Below, piece after piece: positions 1-13,785 of a stretch of DNA of 64,000 bases (its first letter is position 1; every line of letters begins with the position of its first letter). The translations under genes and the position numbers were made by a program. The stretch is taken from the NCBI GenBank assembly GCA_009760855.2, contig WPIO01000107.1, positions 437,001 to 501,000 on the forward strand. Direction: 5' to 3'. The notes under the pieces were generated by a model. That model was given only the letters and a program-made list of their open reading frames with translations. It did not search any database and had not been told where the DNA came from. The DNA is from Cristatella mucedo. Lineage: Eukaryota > Bryozoa > Phylactolaemata > Cristatellidae.

Positions 1-280
1 ATATTTAATACACAAATTCCCTAGTTCAAATAAATATATGCTGAAAAGAAGAAACTTCAAGTCAATCTCGATAATCTTTTTGCCAAATGTTATTCCAAGA
101 TTTATGCAGCTAAATTAGGCAATACAGCGATTCATAATCCTCATTCTTGTAAAATTGAAATCCAGAAAATGCGTGTACTTTTCAGCAGTGCCAAACGATA
201 AGGACCTACCAGCATCTTCTCTCCGTTAAAGTCAAGGAAGGAATGAAAGTGCAGTACAGGCTAAGGTCAGCTGGAAAAAA
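1..280. other. Left edge, nothing recognised
   Basis: AT-rich sequence with no repeat, RNA or coding signal that I can support. It ends where a LINE 3' tail begins. Confidence 0.5.
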
Positions 281-410
281 GTTTATCAACCATGAAATTA
301 CTCACGATTCAATTGCATTTCCCCTTGCAGCAAATGAAAAGCGCCTAGAGAGATTGAGTTCTCTCTGGGCGCTTTGTCAAGTGCATTATTATTATTATTA
401 TTGTTATCCG
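281..410 (+). mobile_element. LINE 3' tail (CR1/L2-like)
   Basis: Only the last ~130 bp of a non-LTR retrotransposon remain. The sequence has the family's 3' hairpin, AAGCGCCTAGAGAGATT paired with a CTCT-GGGCGCTTT arm, followed by a TTA-repeat tail. The same end recurs more than fifteen times in the window, which defines the family. This copy is the right end of an otherwise missing unit and marks the left edge of the tandem array. Confidence 0.8.
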
Positions 411-544
411 TAAATATCTAGGTTGTTGGAACCAACGAAACCAAGATAATGACATGCATGCTCTCACCAGATTTTAGTTTTTTACATGAACCTATCAATT
501 TGGTCTCTGGAGTTGTAGGCCATTTACCTATTTGTAATTTAGTG

Positions 545-1122
545 CAGATTGCCAATAGGGGTGCCCCTCAGTTCAGCAAGGCATGCCTTTGACAGCATAA
601 TTAGAGCCACACTATTTACAACCGAGGCCTCCCTTCTAATCTGTAAGACGATGAAGTTGAATTATAGTGTCTCGACAATGATGGACCACAACTATACGAA
701 GAACGGTTTACAATTGTAGGTCCTTGCAGCTCAGACCCAAGCATGACTTCTGTAGCTAAGCTCACTCCTACTGGTACCTCGTCCGGCAAATCACATCTGC
801 TAGTGTGTTTTTAGAACTGTCGTCACAAAATCCCCTAACTTGTCGATATTTCAAAAGGCACTAGGAACGTATCTATTTATCACAGCATAAGGTGGGTCCA
901 TGTGATTTGTCTTTCACGTGCTTGTGTGCTGCCATTGAGCATGCTCCCACTAGCTAAATTTGCATGCTGACCACTGCTCATGCAACCCCTAACTATGATA
1001 TGCTTGTTATCTACCGGTAACTGTGATTCATTTACAGCGAATGTAAAGTGCCTACAAAGAGTTAAGTTCTCTGAAGGTGCACATTGAAGTATATTACTAT
1101 TGTTATTATTATTATTATTATA
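545..1122 (+). mobile_element. LINE 3' end, internal to unit A
   Basis: Decayed reverse-transcriptase C-terminus and 3' untranslated region. It is recognisable by the collinear blocks seen in the better copies: a 'KRH..YLF'-like stretch near 850-885, GAGCATGCT and AACCCCTAACTATG blocks, then the 3' hairpin at about 1,040-1,090 and a (TTA)n tail. It occupies the same place in all four units, so it inserted before the array amplified. Confidence 0.75.
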
Positions 1123-2972
1123 TCCAACAAACCCATTGGTGAAACTTTGTTAGTGCTGGTTATCCGTGCTGATGCCTGAAAGGTCTATGCAGTATGTCGT
1201 TGACATACAGTGTATGCCGTTGACATACAGTGTATGCCTCATGCCAGGGGAAACATTTAACTAGTCTCGTACTTTAATGATTCTTTTGCAAAGAGAACTA
1301 TCCATGTGGCACTCATAAACTGCATTTTAAACGGTAGAATTATGGAGTTAGATGTTAAGTCACTTGCCTATGCAGTACACGTGCCAAAATAGTCCTCTCC
1401 GATATTATTAGATGTGATGGCATCATGGTAAGGACCTATATTTGGCTATATTTGGGTTCATAATTAGGCAGGCTCCATGTATATTTTGGTTTCCGTTGAC
1501 TATTATTCTGTGGCTTAGCATTCCTTTGAACCAGAAAAGCTTTTAGTGTGGCCTCTCGAAAAGCCTCTCGATCAATCAGGTTGATGTCATCGTTGCCATA
1601 CACCTTAATCAGTCCATTAAGTAGCCTCTCTATGCTATGCTAGTCATGATGCAAGGAGCAAAAGGTTTGCAACATGTTAAACTGATCCCCCGACAATCTT
1701 AAGTGGCCATTTGACACGGCTAGGATTTGGGTTGCTTCTATCGAACTGTTGGTGAAATTAGTAATTGATTTGGGAATCGTTTAAGCCTGATATTTTTGGA
1801 AATTAGTAAGGTAAACGTTTTCATAATGCACAGGTGATACACTGGTGGCTAGATGCGCGAGTAAATTCCCACCGCTATGGAAAGTGATAAGTAAATTTAG
1901 AGAAGCCTGTGTGTATGGAATGTTATTTGTCAGAGACGGTTGACCGACCATTGGTGGCTGCTGTGGTTGAATAGTCTTTAGCGGCAGCACTTTTGAGATG
2001 TGTGATGATTCTCACTTTGTACTATACATAATGGCTAAGTCAGGGCAGTGACGTAGAACGGATGACTAGTCAGACTTATCTGATTATGGTACTTCCTAAT
2101 GAATTTGTACCAATTTAAAGGATATAAACATCGGAAGAATAATTGATACGGAAGTAGATTAGATAGTATTTTGAGGTTTGCTTTCGTCATGTGGATAATT
2201 TAGCATGCTAGACACTGAGATGCATTTTGGAGAGGTTGTAAAGTAGCTTTAAATAATACCCATGCCTAATATGATAAAAAGTTTGGCCATCGACTATGAG
2301 AACAGGAAGTCCCTGGCTTGCTCATACGTTCTTTGTCTGTAGCTATAAGAAAGGAAGGCAAGGTTTCGGTTGACTTATGTTTGTTCGTACTTTCTAGGTA
2401 GTGTCTTGAGCTATACATTTTTGTTCATTATATTTATTAACTCATCTTCATTTCCCATACATCACTTTTTTGGCTAAAGTTCAAGTAAACAAATATGCAA
2501 AATCTGCAGGAGCTTCCATAGTGCAAATGTACTGACCATAGGATCTAAGGTGATGGGATATGCTGCAAATTACGATCATTTTCGGTAGAAAAATATATTG
2601 ATTATGTTATCCTTAAATGTAAAATAAAGTTACGGTGTTGCAAATTCAACATAGGAAATTTATGTTATACTGGCTTGTTATATTCGTTCACCTATAAGTT
2701 TATATGCAGTTTTTTTTAGTTGTGATTATGTTGCCACCACATCGTTAAAAGCTTTTATGGCATTGCTGTTGGTTATATACTTATATACAGTGCTCAACCA
2801 ACAGCACCATATTTAGGTCAGATTTTCCTGGGACAATGGCTTCGGTTCTTAAAAGAACATGCTCAAGGCTTTTCGATTGTGAGGACAGCCTTTGCATTTT
2901 TTTCATCCTTGTACTTTGCTTAGTGTTGTTATGCTAGTAACTTAACCAAAAGTGTCTTGCTAATAAGGTATC

Positions 2973-3142
2973 ATCTCTCTCTCTCTCTCTTCCTCTCTCT
3001 ATTTCTCTATCTGTCTTCCTCCGTCTATGTGTCTGCCTTCCTGTCTATCTATCATCACTCTCTTGGCCTGTCTGTCTCGCACTGTCTTAACCTCTCTCTC
3101 TCTCTCTCTCTCTCTCTCGTTCTCCATAGTTCTCTTTCTCTC

Positions 3143-3185
<43 letters not shown>

Positions 3186-3217
3186 CTCCATATGCTCTCT
3201 CTCTCTCTCGTTGTCTA

Positions 3218-3261
<44 letters not shown>

Positions 3262-3291
3262 CCGCTCTCTCTCTCTCTCTATCTCTCTCTC
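2973..3291. repeat. (CT)n microsatellite, unit A
   Basis: Interrupted CT-rich tract of about 320 bp. It yields long Ser-Leu reading frames on the plus strand that are artefacts of the dinucleotide repeat. It lies directly before the terminal LINE fragment, as in the other units. Confidence 0.95.
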
Positions 3292-3292
3292 T

Positions 3293-3570
3293 ATGCATGT
3301 GCCATCATTGCAACTTCATTCTTCGGTTTAAGCATATCTCTCAGATCTACTCCCCACCGGGCCATGCATCGTACCACCAGCATTCGGAATCCAACCGTAT
3401 TCCTATACGGCAGACAAACCTCAAATCTTATGGAGACCGTGCATTTAGTTCGTATACTCCGAAAGCCTGAAACTCCCTGCCGACTTGCGTCTAGGTGATG
3501 CTAAGGGCGAGATTGGGTTCTCGCATGAGGCTTGAACAAGTACAATATTATTATTATTACTATTAATTTT
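3293..3570 (+). mobile_element. LINE 3' end, unit A, internally deleted
   Basis: Matches the reverse-transcriptase C-terminal block ('SLRSTPHRAMHRTTS', shifted frame) up to the conserved 'PKA-NSLP' region near 3,460-3,490. It then jumps to the 3' hairpin arm and (TTA)n tail. About 250 bp present in units B-D are missing. Confidence 0.8.
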
Positions 3571-5029
3571 ATCCGTAAATACCTGGGTTGTTGGAACCAA
3601 TGAAACAAAGGTAAAGACATGTATGCTCTCACTAGGCTTTTTTTCAACAAGAACTTGTAAATTTGTAGGTTTTTTAGGATGCTATTCCAGTCAAAAATTC
3701 TCACTGCTATACAGGGTCTACAAGAGACTCATGCACCATGGTTGCGAATGGCATATGTGTAATTAGTCGATGACGATAGCATTGTACTTGAATGTATTAT
3801 TACCATAATGGAGTTCATTCTCGAGTATTTCTATTGACAGCAGACAGCACTACTGAATCATTCTACAAGCAAAACGTGTCACAGCCACCGATGTCATCCA
3901 CATGGCTATTTATATGTAGAGGCTAAGCCACGGCATCGACTAGGACGGCTTCATACAATCTGTAAAGAGACCATCTAAACTCGACAAGCATCTTCGGTAA
4001 GTCCGATTTTGGAAACGTGAAGAGTGTGCTAGCTATTTGGTTTGTTGCAGTCTCAGGATCAAATATCGTGGCTGCTACAGATAGCTACGGTCACTTTAAA
4101 GATGTCAGCTACAGTGTGGCTAATAGCTGGTTAGTTTCCCGATACCATGATACATTTTCACAATAGCCATCCTCTTTGCAGTTATGGCAAAGGCCAATAG
4201 TTTTGGCTTAAGTTTAATTTGTCTGACCTATAGTGCAGTCAGATTTCAGTATCTCGAATCGAGATTTCAACGACTAGAATACATATGTTAGCTATCATGT
4301 AATCGGATTTCACCTTAATCGTTTGCTTATTTTTTGTCGCCCTATCTCACTGTGATTCCTGTTCAGCAAGTTGAACGGTGAAGCGTCGTGAACGAACTCA
4401 ATACACAGTCGTTGAATGTGTGCCTTTCTATTTCAAATTGTCCAGCCAATCCTCGGTTTCTTAAGCTGCGACCCACGATTAAGACCAAGTCTAGTCTCAG
4501 CTATTAAGACCAAGTTTACTCTCCTCTCCGTTGGTCAACCTCTAGCAAAGAATGAACCTACTGTGCATGCCTAGCTTAGCTGGATCACGGTTGAGCAGTT
4601 GACATTAAACAGGCTAAGTAGGACACCTGTGCATAGCAGTTCGTAACAGAAAATGCACTTGTACTGCATAGGTTTTTTCTAGAACTGCACTTGAGATTGT
4701 GTGAATATGTGCTGCTCTGTTGGTTCTTAAATCGTGAAATATCATTTGTTCGTGCCTCCATAATTATCTAATGCATGTCTGTAACGTGCTTGCCTGCATA
4801 ACATGTAGCATTGAGCAGTTTGTGCTTGTCTTTCGATTCTTCTTGTGCCTACAGATGGTACAAGCCTAGCTACCAACCAGGCCATTAGCTATTTCAAACT
4901 GTTCCTCTCCTTAACATGGTATTAGCAACATACTTTATTCTTACACGAATTAAATGAATTTTTGTGCTGTCTCTCTCGGGTAGGCAAAGTTTGCCGTGTT
5001 TTATTGATATATCTTATCACTATAAAAAG

Positions 5030-5198
5030 GCGATCTGATTTGACAGGTTCTGTTGTCCAGCCACAGGAGGACCTCGACAGCTATAACCACTGCTTGCAGC
5101 AGCAATAAAGTATCACCCCCCGCAGGATTTGAACACACGATCTCAGTCCCAAGGTTGTGAAGCACAACCACTTTGCCTAGTGTGCCATCACGGCTGCA
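5030..5198 (-). mobile_element. tRNA-derived SINE (family 1), unit B
   Basis: Read on the minus strand it starts with GCCGTGATGGCACACTAGG (box A region), has a box-B-like GTGTTCAAATCC, and continues into a conserved body containing CTGCAAGCAGTGG and a GGTCCTCCTGT block. The tRNA head is degenerate and a body follows, so this is a SINE, not a tRNA gene. Members also lie at 10,301, 15,462, 25,281, 28,683, 44,108, 51,925, 53,270 and 53,944. Confidence 0.85.
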
Positions 5199-5209
5199 AC
5201 TGTCTGTGC

Positions 5210-5802
5210 AGCCGTTTTGGAGCACATTGCCCATAGGGCTGCCCCTCAGTTCAGCAAGGCATGCCCTTGACAGCATGATAGGAGCCACACTAATTACTAC
5301 AGAGGTTTCCCTTCTAATCTGTAAGACGATGAAGTTGAATTATAGTGCCTCGACAGTGATGGACCACAACTATACGAAGAACGGTTTAAGGTTGTATGTC
5401 TTTACAGCTCTGACCCAAGCATGACTTCTGTAGCTAACCTCAATCCTACTGGTACCCTGTCCGCCAAATCGCATCTGCTACAGTGTTCTTCCAACGGTCG
5501 TCACGAAATCCCCTAACTTGTCGACATTTCAAAAGGCACTAGGAACGTATCTATTTATCACAGCATAAGGTGGGTCCATGTGATTTGTCTTTCACGTGCT
5601 TGTGTGCTGACATTGAGCATGCTGCCACTAGCTACATTTGCAGCTGACCACTGCTCATGTAACCCCTAACTATGTTATGCTTGTTATCTACCGGTAACTG
5701 TGCTTCATTTACAGCGAATGTAAAGTGCCTAGGAAGAGTTGAGTACTCTGAGGGTGCACATTGAGGTATAATACTAATATTATTATTATTATTATTATTA
5801 TA
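5210..5802 (+). mobile_element. LINE 3' end, internal to unit B
   Basis: Same element as at 545-1,122, abutting the reversed SINE head. The 3' hairpin is at about 5,715-5,765, followed by a perfect (TTA)n run to 5,802. Confidence 0.75.
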
Positions 5803-7649
5803 TCCAAGAACCCATTGGTGAAACTTTGTTAGTGCTGGTTATCCATGCTGATGCCTGAAAGGTCTATGCAGTATGTCGTTGACATACAGTGTATGCATCA
5901 TGCCAGGGGAAACATTTAACGGGTCTCGTACTTTACTGATTTTTCTGCAAAGAGAACAATCCATATGGCACTCATAAACTGCATTTTAAACGGTAGAATT
6001 ATAGAGTTAGATGTTAAGTCACTTGCCTATGCAGTACACGTGCCAAACTAGTCCTCTCCGATTTTTTAGATGTGATGGCATCATGGTAAGTACCTATATT
6101 CGGCTATATTTAGGTGCATAATTAGGCTGGCCCATGTATAAATGGTTCAATTTCTGTTGACTATTATTCGATGGGTTAGCACTCCTTTGAGCCAGAAAAG
6201 CTTTTAGTGTGGCCTCTTGAAAAGCCTCTGGATCGATCGGGTTGATATCTTGGTTGATGTACACCTTAATCAGTCAATTAAAAAAATCATCTACTAGCCT
6301 CTCTATGCTAGTCATGATGTTCGGAGCAAAGGCTTTGCAAAATGTTAAACTGATCCCCCGACAATCTTAAGTGGCCATTTTACACTGCTAGGATTTGGGT
6401 TGCGTCTATCGAACTGTTGGTGAAACTAGTAATGGACTTTGGAGTCGTTCAGGCCTGATATTTTTGGAAATTAGTAAGGTCAATATTTTCATAATGCACA
6501 GGTGATACACTTGTGGCTGTATGCGCGAGTGAATTCCCACCATTATGGAAAGTGATAAGTAAATGCAGAGAAGCCTGTCTGTATGAAATGTTATTTCGCA
6601 GAGACGGTTGACCGACCATTGGTGGCTGCTGTGGTTGAATAGTCTTTAGCAGCAGCACTTTTGAGATGTGTGATGATTCCCACTTTGCTCTATACATATT
6701 GGCTAAGTCTGGGCAGTGACACAGAATCGATGATTAGTCAGACTTATCAGATTTTGGTACTTCCTAATGAACTTAGGCCAACTTAATGGCTATGAACATC
6801 GGGCAAATAATTGATACAGAAGTAGGTTATATAGTATTTTGAGGTTTGCCTTCGTCATGTGGCTAATTTAGCATGCTAGACACTGATGTGCCTTTTAGAG
6901 AGGGTGTAAATTAGCTTTAAAAATTACCCATGCCTAATAGAATAAAACGTTTGGCCATCGACCATGAGAATAGGAAGTCCCCAGCTTGCACATACGTTCT
7001 TTGTCTGTGGCAATCAGAAAGAAAAGCAAGGTTTTTGTAGACTTGTGTTTGTTCGTACTGTATAGGTAGTGTCTTGGGATATACATTTTGATACATTATC
7101 TTCATTCATTTATTTTTGCTTACCATGTATGACTTTTTTGGCTAAATTTCAAGTGAACAAATATGCAAATTCTGCAGCAGCTTCCATAGTGCAAATGTAC
7201 TGACCGTAGGCTCTCAGGTCCTGGCATGTGCTGCAATTCACGATCATTCTTGGTAGGACGATATCTTGACTTTGTTCTCATTGAATGTAAAATAAAATTA
7301 CGGTGTTACCACAGCTATCGAACCTAATTCATTCGTTATATGAAATTTATGTTATGCTGGCTCGTTATATTCGTTATCCTATCAGCTTATGTGAAATTTA
7401 TTTTAGTTGTGATTATGCTGCCGCTGCATAGTCAAAGGTTTTTGTGGCTTTGCTGTTGGTTATATACAGTGCTCCACCAAGCGCAACTCATTTGAGTCAG
7501 CTTTTCCTTAGAGAATAGCTTCTGTTCTTGAAAGAACAGGCTCAAGCTTTTTCGATTGTGAGGACAGCCTTTGCATGTTTTTCATCCTTGTACTTTACTT
7601 AGAGTTGTCATGCTAACAACTTCTCCCAAAGTGTATTGCTGTTGAGGTA

Positions 7650-8606
<957 letters not shown>

Positions 8607-10300
8607 ATGCGTAAATACCTGGGTTGTTGGAACCAATGAAACGAAGGTAAAGACAATGTATGCTCTCAGTAGGCTTTTTTCAACAAGAACCTGTCAATTT
8701 GGTCGCTGGAGTTGTAGGCCATTCACCTATTTGTAAGATAGTGTATGTTAAGCGTACATGCATGATTAATTCCATGTTCGTTGTTGGATAATCATATGAC
8801 AAGTGACACTTTACATCACCTGTGGTTTAGCTTGTATCATTGATCACAATAGTCGTTGTAGGTTTTTTCGTTGTAGGTTTTTTAGGATGCTATCTGCAAA
8901 ACCTGAAATGCTACGAAGAAATCAAAATTCTCACTGCGATACAGGGATACAAGAGACTCATGCTCCATGCTTGCGAACTTTCTAGCCTGCAGGCTTTGGT
9001 ATAATTATATCTTTCCAATGTAATTAGTTTTAATTGGTATGTGACGATAGCATTGTACTTGAATGTATTATTACCATAATGGAGTTCATTCTCGAGTATT
9101 TCTATTGACAGCAGACAGCACTACTGAATCATTCTACAAGCAAAACGTGTCACAGCCACCGATGTCATCCACATGGCTATTTATATGTAGAGGCTAAGCC
9201 ACGGCATCGACTAGGACGGCTTCATACAATCTGTAAAGAGACCATCTAAACTCGACAAGCATCTTCGGTAAGTCCGATTTTGGAAACGTGAAGAGTGTGC
9301 TAGCTTTTTGGTTTGTTGCAGTCTCAGGATCAAATATCGTGGCTGCTACAGATAGCTACGGTCACTTTAAAGATGTCAGCTACAGTGTGGCTAATAGCTG
9401 GTTAGTTTCCCGATACCATGATACATTTTCACAACAGCCATCCTCTTTGCAGTTATGGCAAAGGCCAATAGTTTTGGCTTAAGTTTAATTTGTCTGACCT
9501 ATAGTGCAGTCAGATTTCAGTATCTCGAATCAAGATTTCAACGACTAGAATACATATGTTAGCTATCTTGTAATCGGATTTCACCTTAATCGTTTGCTTA
9601 TTTTTTGTCGCCCTATCTCACAGTGATTCCTGTTCAGCAAGTTGAACGGTGAAGCTTCGTGAACGAACTCAATACACAGTCGTTGAATGTGTGCCTTTCT
9701 ATTTCAAATTGTCCAGCCAATCCTCGGTTTCTTAAGCTGCGACCCACGATTAAGACCAAGTCTAGTCTCCGCTATTAAGACCAAGTTTACTCTCCTCTCC
9801 GTTGGTCAACCTCTAGCAAAGAATGAACCTACTGTGCATGCCTAGCTTAGCTGGATCACGGTTGAGCAGTTGACATTAAACAGGCTAAGTAGGACACCTG
9901 TGCATAGCAGTTCGTAACAGAAAATGCACTTGTACTGCATAGGTTTTTTCTAGAACTGCACTTGAGATTGTGTGAATATGTGCTGCTCTGTTGGTTCTTA
10001 AATCGTGAAATATTATTTGTTCGTGCCTCCATAATTATCTAATGCATGTCTGTAACGTGCTTGCCTGCATAACATGTAGCATTGAGCCGTATGTGCTTGT
10101 CTTTCGATTCTTCTTGTGCCTACAGATGGTACAAGCCTAGCTACCAACCAGGCCATTAGCTGTTTCAAACTGTTCCTCTCCTTAACATAGTATTAGCAAC
10201 ATACTTTATTCTTACACGAATTAAATGAATTTTTGTGCTGTCTCTCTCGGGTAGGCAAAGTTTGCCGTGTTTTATTGATATATCTTATCACTATAAAAAG

Positions 10301-10467
10301 GCGATCTGATTTGACAGCTTCTTATGTCCAGCCACAGAAGGACCTCGACAGCTATAACCACTGCTTGCAGCAGCAATAAAGTATTGCCCACCGCAGGATT
10401 TGAACACACGATCTCAGTCCCAAGGTTGTGAAGCACAACCACTTTGCCTAGTGTGCCATCACGGCTG
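10301..10467 (-). mobile_element. tRNA-derived SINE (family 1), unit C
   Basis: Same insertion as in unit B, so it entered before amplification. It shares with unit D, against B, the variants ATTGCCCACCGCAGG and AGCTTCT. Confidence 0.85.
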
Positions 10468-10479
10468 CAACTGTTTGTG

Positions 10480-11068
10480 CAGCCGTTTTGGCGCAGATTG
10501 CCCATAGGGCTGCCCCTCAGTTCAGCAAGGCATGCCCTCTACAGCATGATAGGACCCACAGTAATTACTACAGAGGTTTTCCTTCTAATCTGCAAGACGA
10601 TGAAGTTGAATTATAGTGCCTCGACAGTGATGGACCACAACTATACGAAGAACGGTTTAAGATTGTATGTCCTTACAGCTCTGACCCAAGCATGACTTCT
10701 GTAGCTAACCTCAATCCTACTGGTACCCTGTCCGGCAAAGCTCGTCTGCTACAGTGTTCTTCCAATGGTCGTCACGAAATCCCCTAAATTGTCGACATTT
10801 CAAAAGGCACTAGGAACGTATCTATTTATCACAGCACAAGGTGGGTCCATGTGATTTGTCTTTCACGTGCATGTGTGCTGACATTGAGCATGCTCCCACT
10901 AGCTAAATTTGCATGCTGACCACTGCTCATGTAACCCCTAACTATGTTATGCTTGTTATCTACCGGTAACTGTGCTTCATTTACAGTGAATGTAAAGTGT
11001 CTAGAAAGAGTTGAGTTCTCTGAGGGTGCACGTTGAGGTATAATATTAATAATAATATTATTATTATA
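10480..11068 (+). mobile_element. LINE 3' end, internal to unit C
   Basis: Collinear with the unit A, B and D copies. The hairpin near 10,990-11,035 carries AGAAAGAGTTGAGTTCTCT, the canonical form. The tail is a mixed TAA/TTA run to 11,068. Confidence 0.75.
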
Positions 11069-12915
11069 TCCAAGAAACCATTGGTGAAACTTTGTTAGTG
11101 CTGGTTATCCATGCTGATGCCTGAAAGGTCTATGCAGTATGTCGTTGACATACAGTGTATGCCTCATGCCAGGGGAAATATTTAACGAGTCTCGTACTTT
11201 ACTGTTTTTTCTGCAAAGAGAACAATCCATGTGGCACTCATAAACTGCATTTTAAACGGTAGAATTATAGAGTTAGATGTTAAGTCACTTGCCTATGCAG
11301 TACACGTGCAAAAATAGTCCTCTCCGATATTATTAGATGTGATTGCCACATGGTTAGGACCTATATTCGGATATATTTAGGTGCATAATTAGGCTGGCCC
11401 ATGTATAAATGGTTCAGTTTCCGTTGACTATTATTCGATGGGTTAGCACTCCTTTGAGCCAGAAAAGCTTTTAGTGTGGCCTCTTGAAAAGCCTCTGGAT
11501 CGATCGGGTTGATGTCTTAGTTGATGTAGACCTTAATCAGTCAATTAAAAATCATCTACTAGCCTCTCTATGCTAGTCATGATGTTCGGAGCAAAGGCTT
11601 TGCAAAATGTTAAGCCGTTGCCCCGTCAATCTTAAGTGGCCATTTTACACCGCTAGGATTTGGGTTGCTTCAATCGAACCGTTGGTGAAACTAGTAATTG
11701 ACTTTGGAATCGTTCAGGCCTGATATTTTTGGAAATTAGTAAGGTCAATGTTTTCATAATGCACGGGTAATACACTGATGGCTGGATGCGCGAGTGAATT
11801 CCCACCATTATGCAAAGTGATAAGCAACTGCAGAGAAGCCTTTCTGTATGAAATGTTATTTCGCAGAGACGGTTGATCGACCATTGGTGGCTGCTGTAGT
11901 TGAATAGTCTTTAGCGGCAGCACTTTTGAGATGTGTGATGATTCCCACTTTGCTCTATACATATTGGCTAAGTCAGGGCAGTGACACAGAACCGATGATT
12001 AGTCAGACTTATCAGATTTTGGTACTTCCTAATGAACTTAGGCCAACTTAAAGGCTATGAACATCGGGCAAATAATTGATACAGAAGTAGGTTATATAGT
12101 ATTTTGAGGTTTGCCTTCGTCATGTGGCTAATTTAGCATGCTAGACACTGATGTGCCTTTTAGAGAGGGTGTAAATTAGCTTTAAAAATTACCCATGCCT
12201 AATAGAATAAAACGTTTGGCCATCGACCATGAGAATAGGAAGTCCCCAGCTTGCACATACGTTCTTTGTCTGTGGCAATCAGAAAGAAAAGCAAGGTTTC
12301 TGTAGACTTGTGTTTGTTCGTACTGTATAGGTAGTGTCATGGGATATACATTTTGATACATTATCTTCATTCATTTATTTTTGCTCACCATGTATGACTT
12401 TTTGGCTAAATTTCAAGTGAACAAATATGCAAATTCTGCAGCAGCTTCCATAGTGCAAATGTACTGACCGTAGGCTCTCAGGTCCTGGCATGTGCTGCAA
12501 TTCACGATCATTCTTGGTAGGACGATATCTTGACTTTGTTCTCATTGAATGTAAAATAAAATTACGGTGTTACCACAGCTATCGAACCTAATTCATTCGT
12601 TATATGAAATTTATGTTATGCTGGCTCGTTATATTCGTTATCCTATCAGCTTATGTGAAATTTATTTTAGTTGTGATTATGCTGCCGCTGCATAGTCAAA
12701 GGTTTTTGTGGCTTTGCTGTTGGTTATATACAGTGCTCCACCAAGCGCAACTCATTTGAGTCAGCTTTTCCTTGGAGAATAGCTTCTGTTCTTGAAAGAA
12801 CAGGCTCAAGCTTTTTCGATTGTGAGGACAGCCTTTGCATGTTTTTCATCCTTGTACTTTACTTAGTGTTGTCATGGTAGCAACTTCACCCAAAGTATAT
12901 TGCTATTTAGGTATC

Positions 12916-13085
12916 ATCTCTCTCTCTCTCTCTCTCTTTCTCTATTTCTCTATCTGTCTTCCTCCATCTATGTCTCTGCCTGCCTCTCCATCTATCATCT
13001 CTCTCTTGGCCTGTCTGTCACGCACTGTCTTTCTCTCTCTCTCTCGTTCTCTCTCTCTCTCTTCTTTCTTTCTCTCTCTCTTCTT

Positions 13086-13120
<35 letters not shown>

Positions 13121-13181
13121 GTCTCTCTCGTTCTCTTTCTCTTTCTCACTCTCTCTCTCGCTCTCTCTCTCTCTCTCTATC
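12916..13181. repeat. (CT)n microsatellite, unit C
   Basis: About 265 bp of interrupted CT repeat. It is much shorter in its pure portion than in unit B although the flanks are nearly identical, so the length changed after unit duplication. Confidence 0.95.
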
Positions 13182-13183
13182 TG

Positions 13184-13785
13184 GTGTACCGCCCTGTGCC
13201 AGCAATCACTTCTCGCTAGCATCACTTCTCGCCGACCTACACTGGCTAACAGTCAAGCACTGGATGGACTTCAAGGTTTTGTCGGTTATTTTAGGATCGC
13301 TTGATTGTTTGGTTTAAGCCTATCTCTCAGATCTACTCCCCGCCAGGCCTTACATCGTACCACGAGCATTTCGGAATCACACCGTATTCTTATACGGCAT
13401 ACAAGCTTCAAATCCTTTGGAGACCGTTCATTTAGTTCGTGTGCTCCCAAAGCCTTGAACTTCCTGCCGACATGCGTCAGAACATTCCCTGACTTGATCG
13501 CATTTAAATATTACACAAAATATTCCTGTTTAGGACAGCATTCAGTTGGTCCCTTTGAGTCGTCCTTTATGCAGTTGTGCGTGCTGACACTCTGCATGCA
13601 GCCACTAACCACATTTGCAAGCTGTCTCTGTGCATGTCACCCTTAACCCAGTTATGTTGTTTGTTTATCACGCATGATATTACTCACCATTCGATAGCAT
13701 TTCTTTTTGCAGGAATCGTAAAGCACCAACGACGAGATTGGGTTCTCATATGCCGCTTGATAAGTACATTATTATTATTAATTTT
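13184..13785 (+). mobile_element. LINE 3' end, unit C
   Basis: Near-identical to the unit B copy: 'LLADLHWLTVKHWMDFKVL', a stop, then 'LRSTPRQALHRTTS' and a (TTA)n tail ending about 13,782. Confidence 0.88.

Larger units (their letters stand above)
411..3570. repeat. Array unit A (shortened)
   Basis: First and most diverged unit. Compared with C and D, about 1.7 kb is missing between about 520 and 545: the unit-start sequence joins directly to the internal LINE fragment, so the reversed SINE is absent. 1,123-2,970 is the non-repetitive part of the unit; I see no gene in it. A reading frame on the minus strand (1,781-1,990) that is longer in the other units is cut here by a TGG-to-TGA change, which argues against coding. 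Confidence 0.85.
8607..13785. repeat. Array unit C
   Basis: About 5.18 kb. Non-repeat stretches are 8,607-10,300 and 11,069-12,915; no gene is recognised. A short private tandem duplication of GTTGTAGGTTTTTTC lies near 8,855-8,885. Sequence of the SINE and just beyond groups C with D, whereas 8,900-10,290 and 11,980-13,780 group C with B. Confidence 0.92.

Noticed and set aside
2957-3498. Long Ser-Leu-rich open frames over CT tracts (also at 7,636-8,134, 12,835-13,317, 18,067-18,344 and 47,691-47,975)
   Set aside because: They are translations of (CT)n in every frame with no composition or domain beyond the dinucleotide repeat.
6449-6697. 82-codon minus-strand frame repeated in units B, C and D
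   Set aside because: Open only because the units are near-identical. In the diverged unit A it is shortened by a stop (1,781-1,990), and no domain is recognised.
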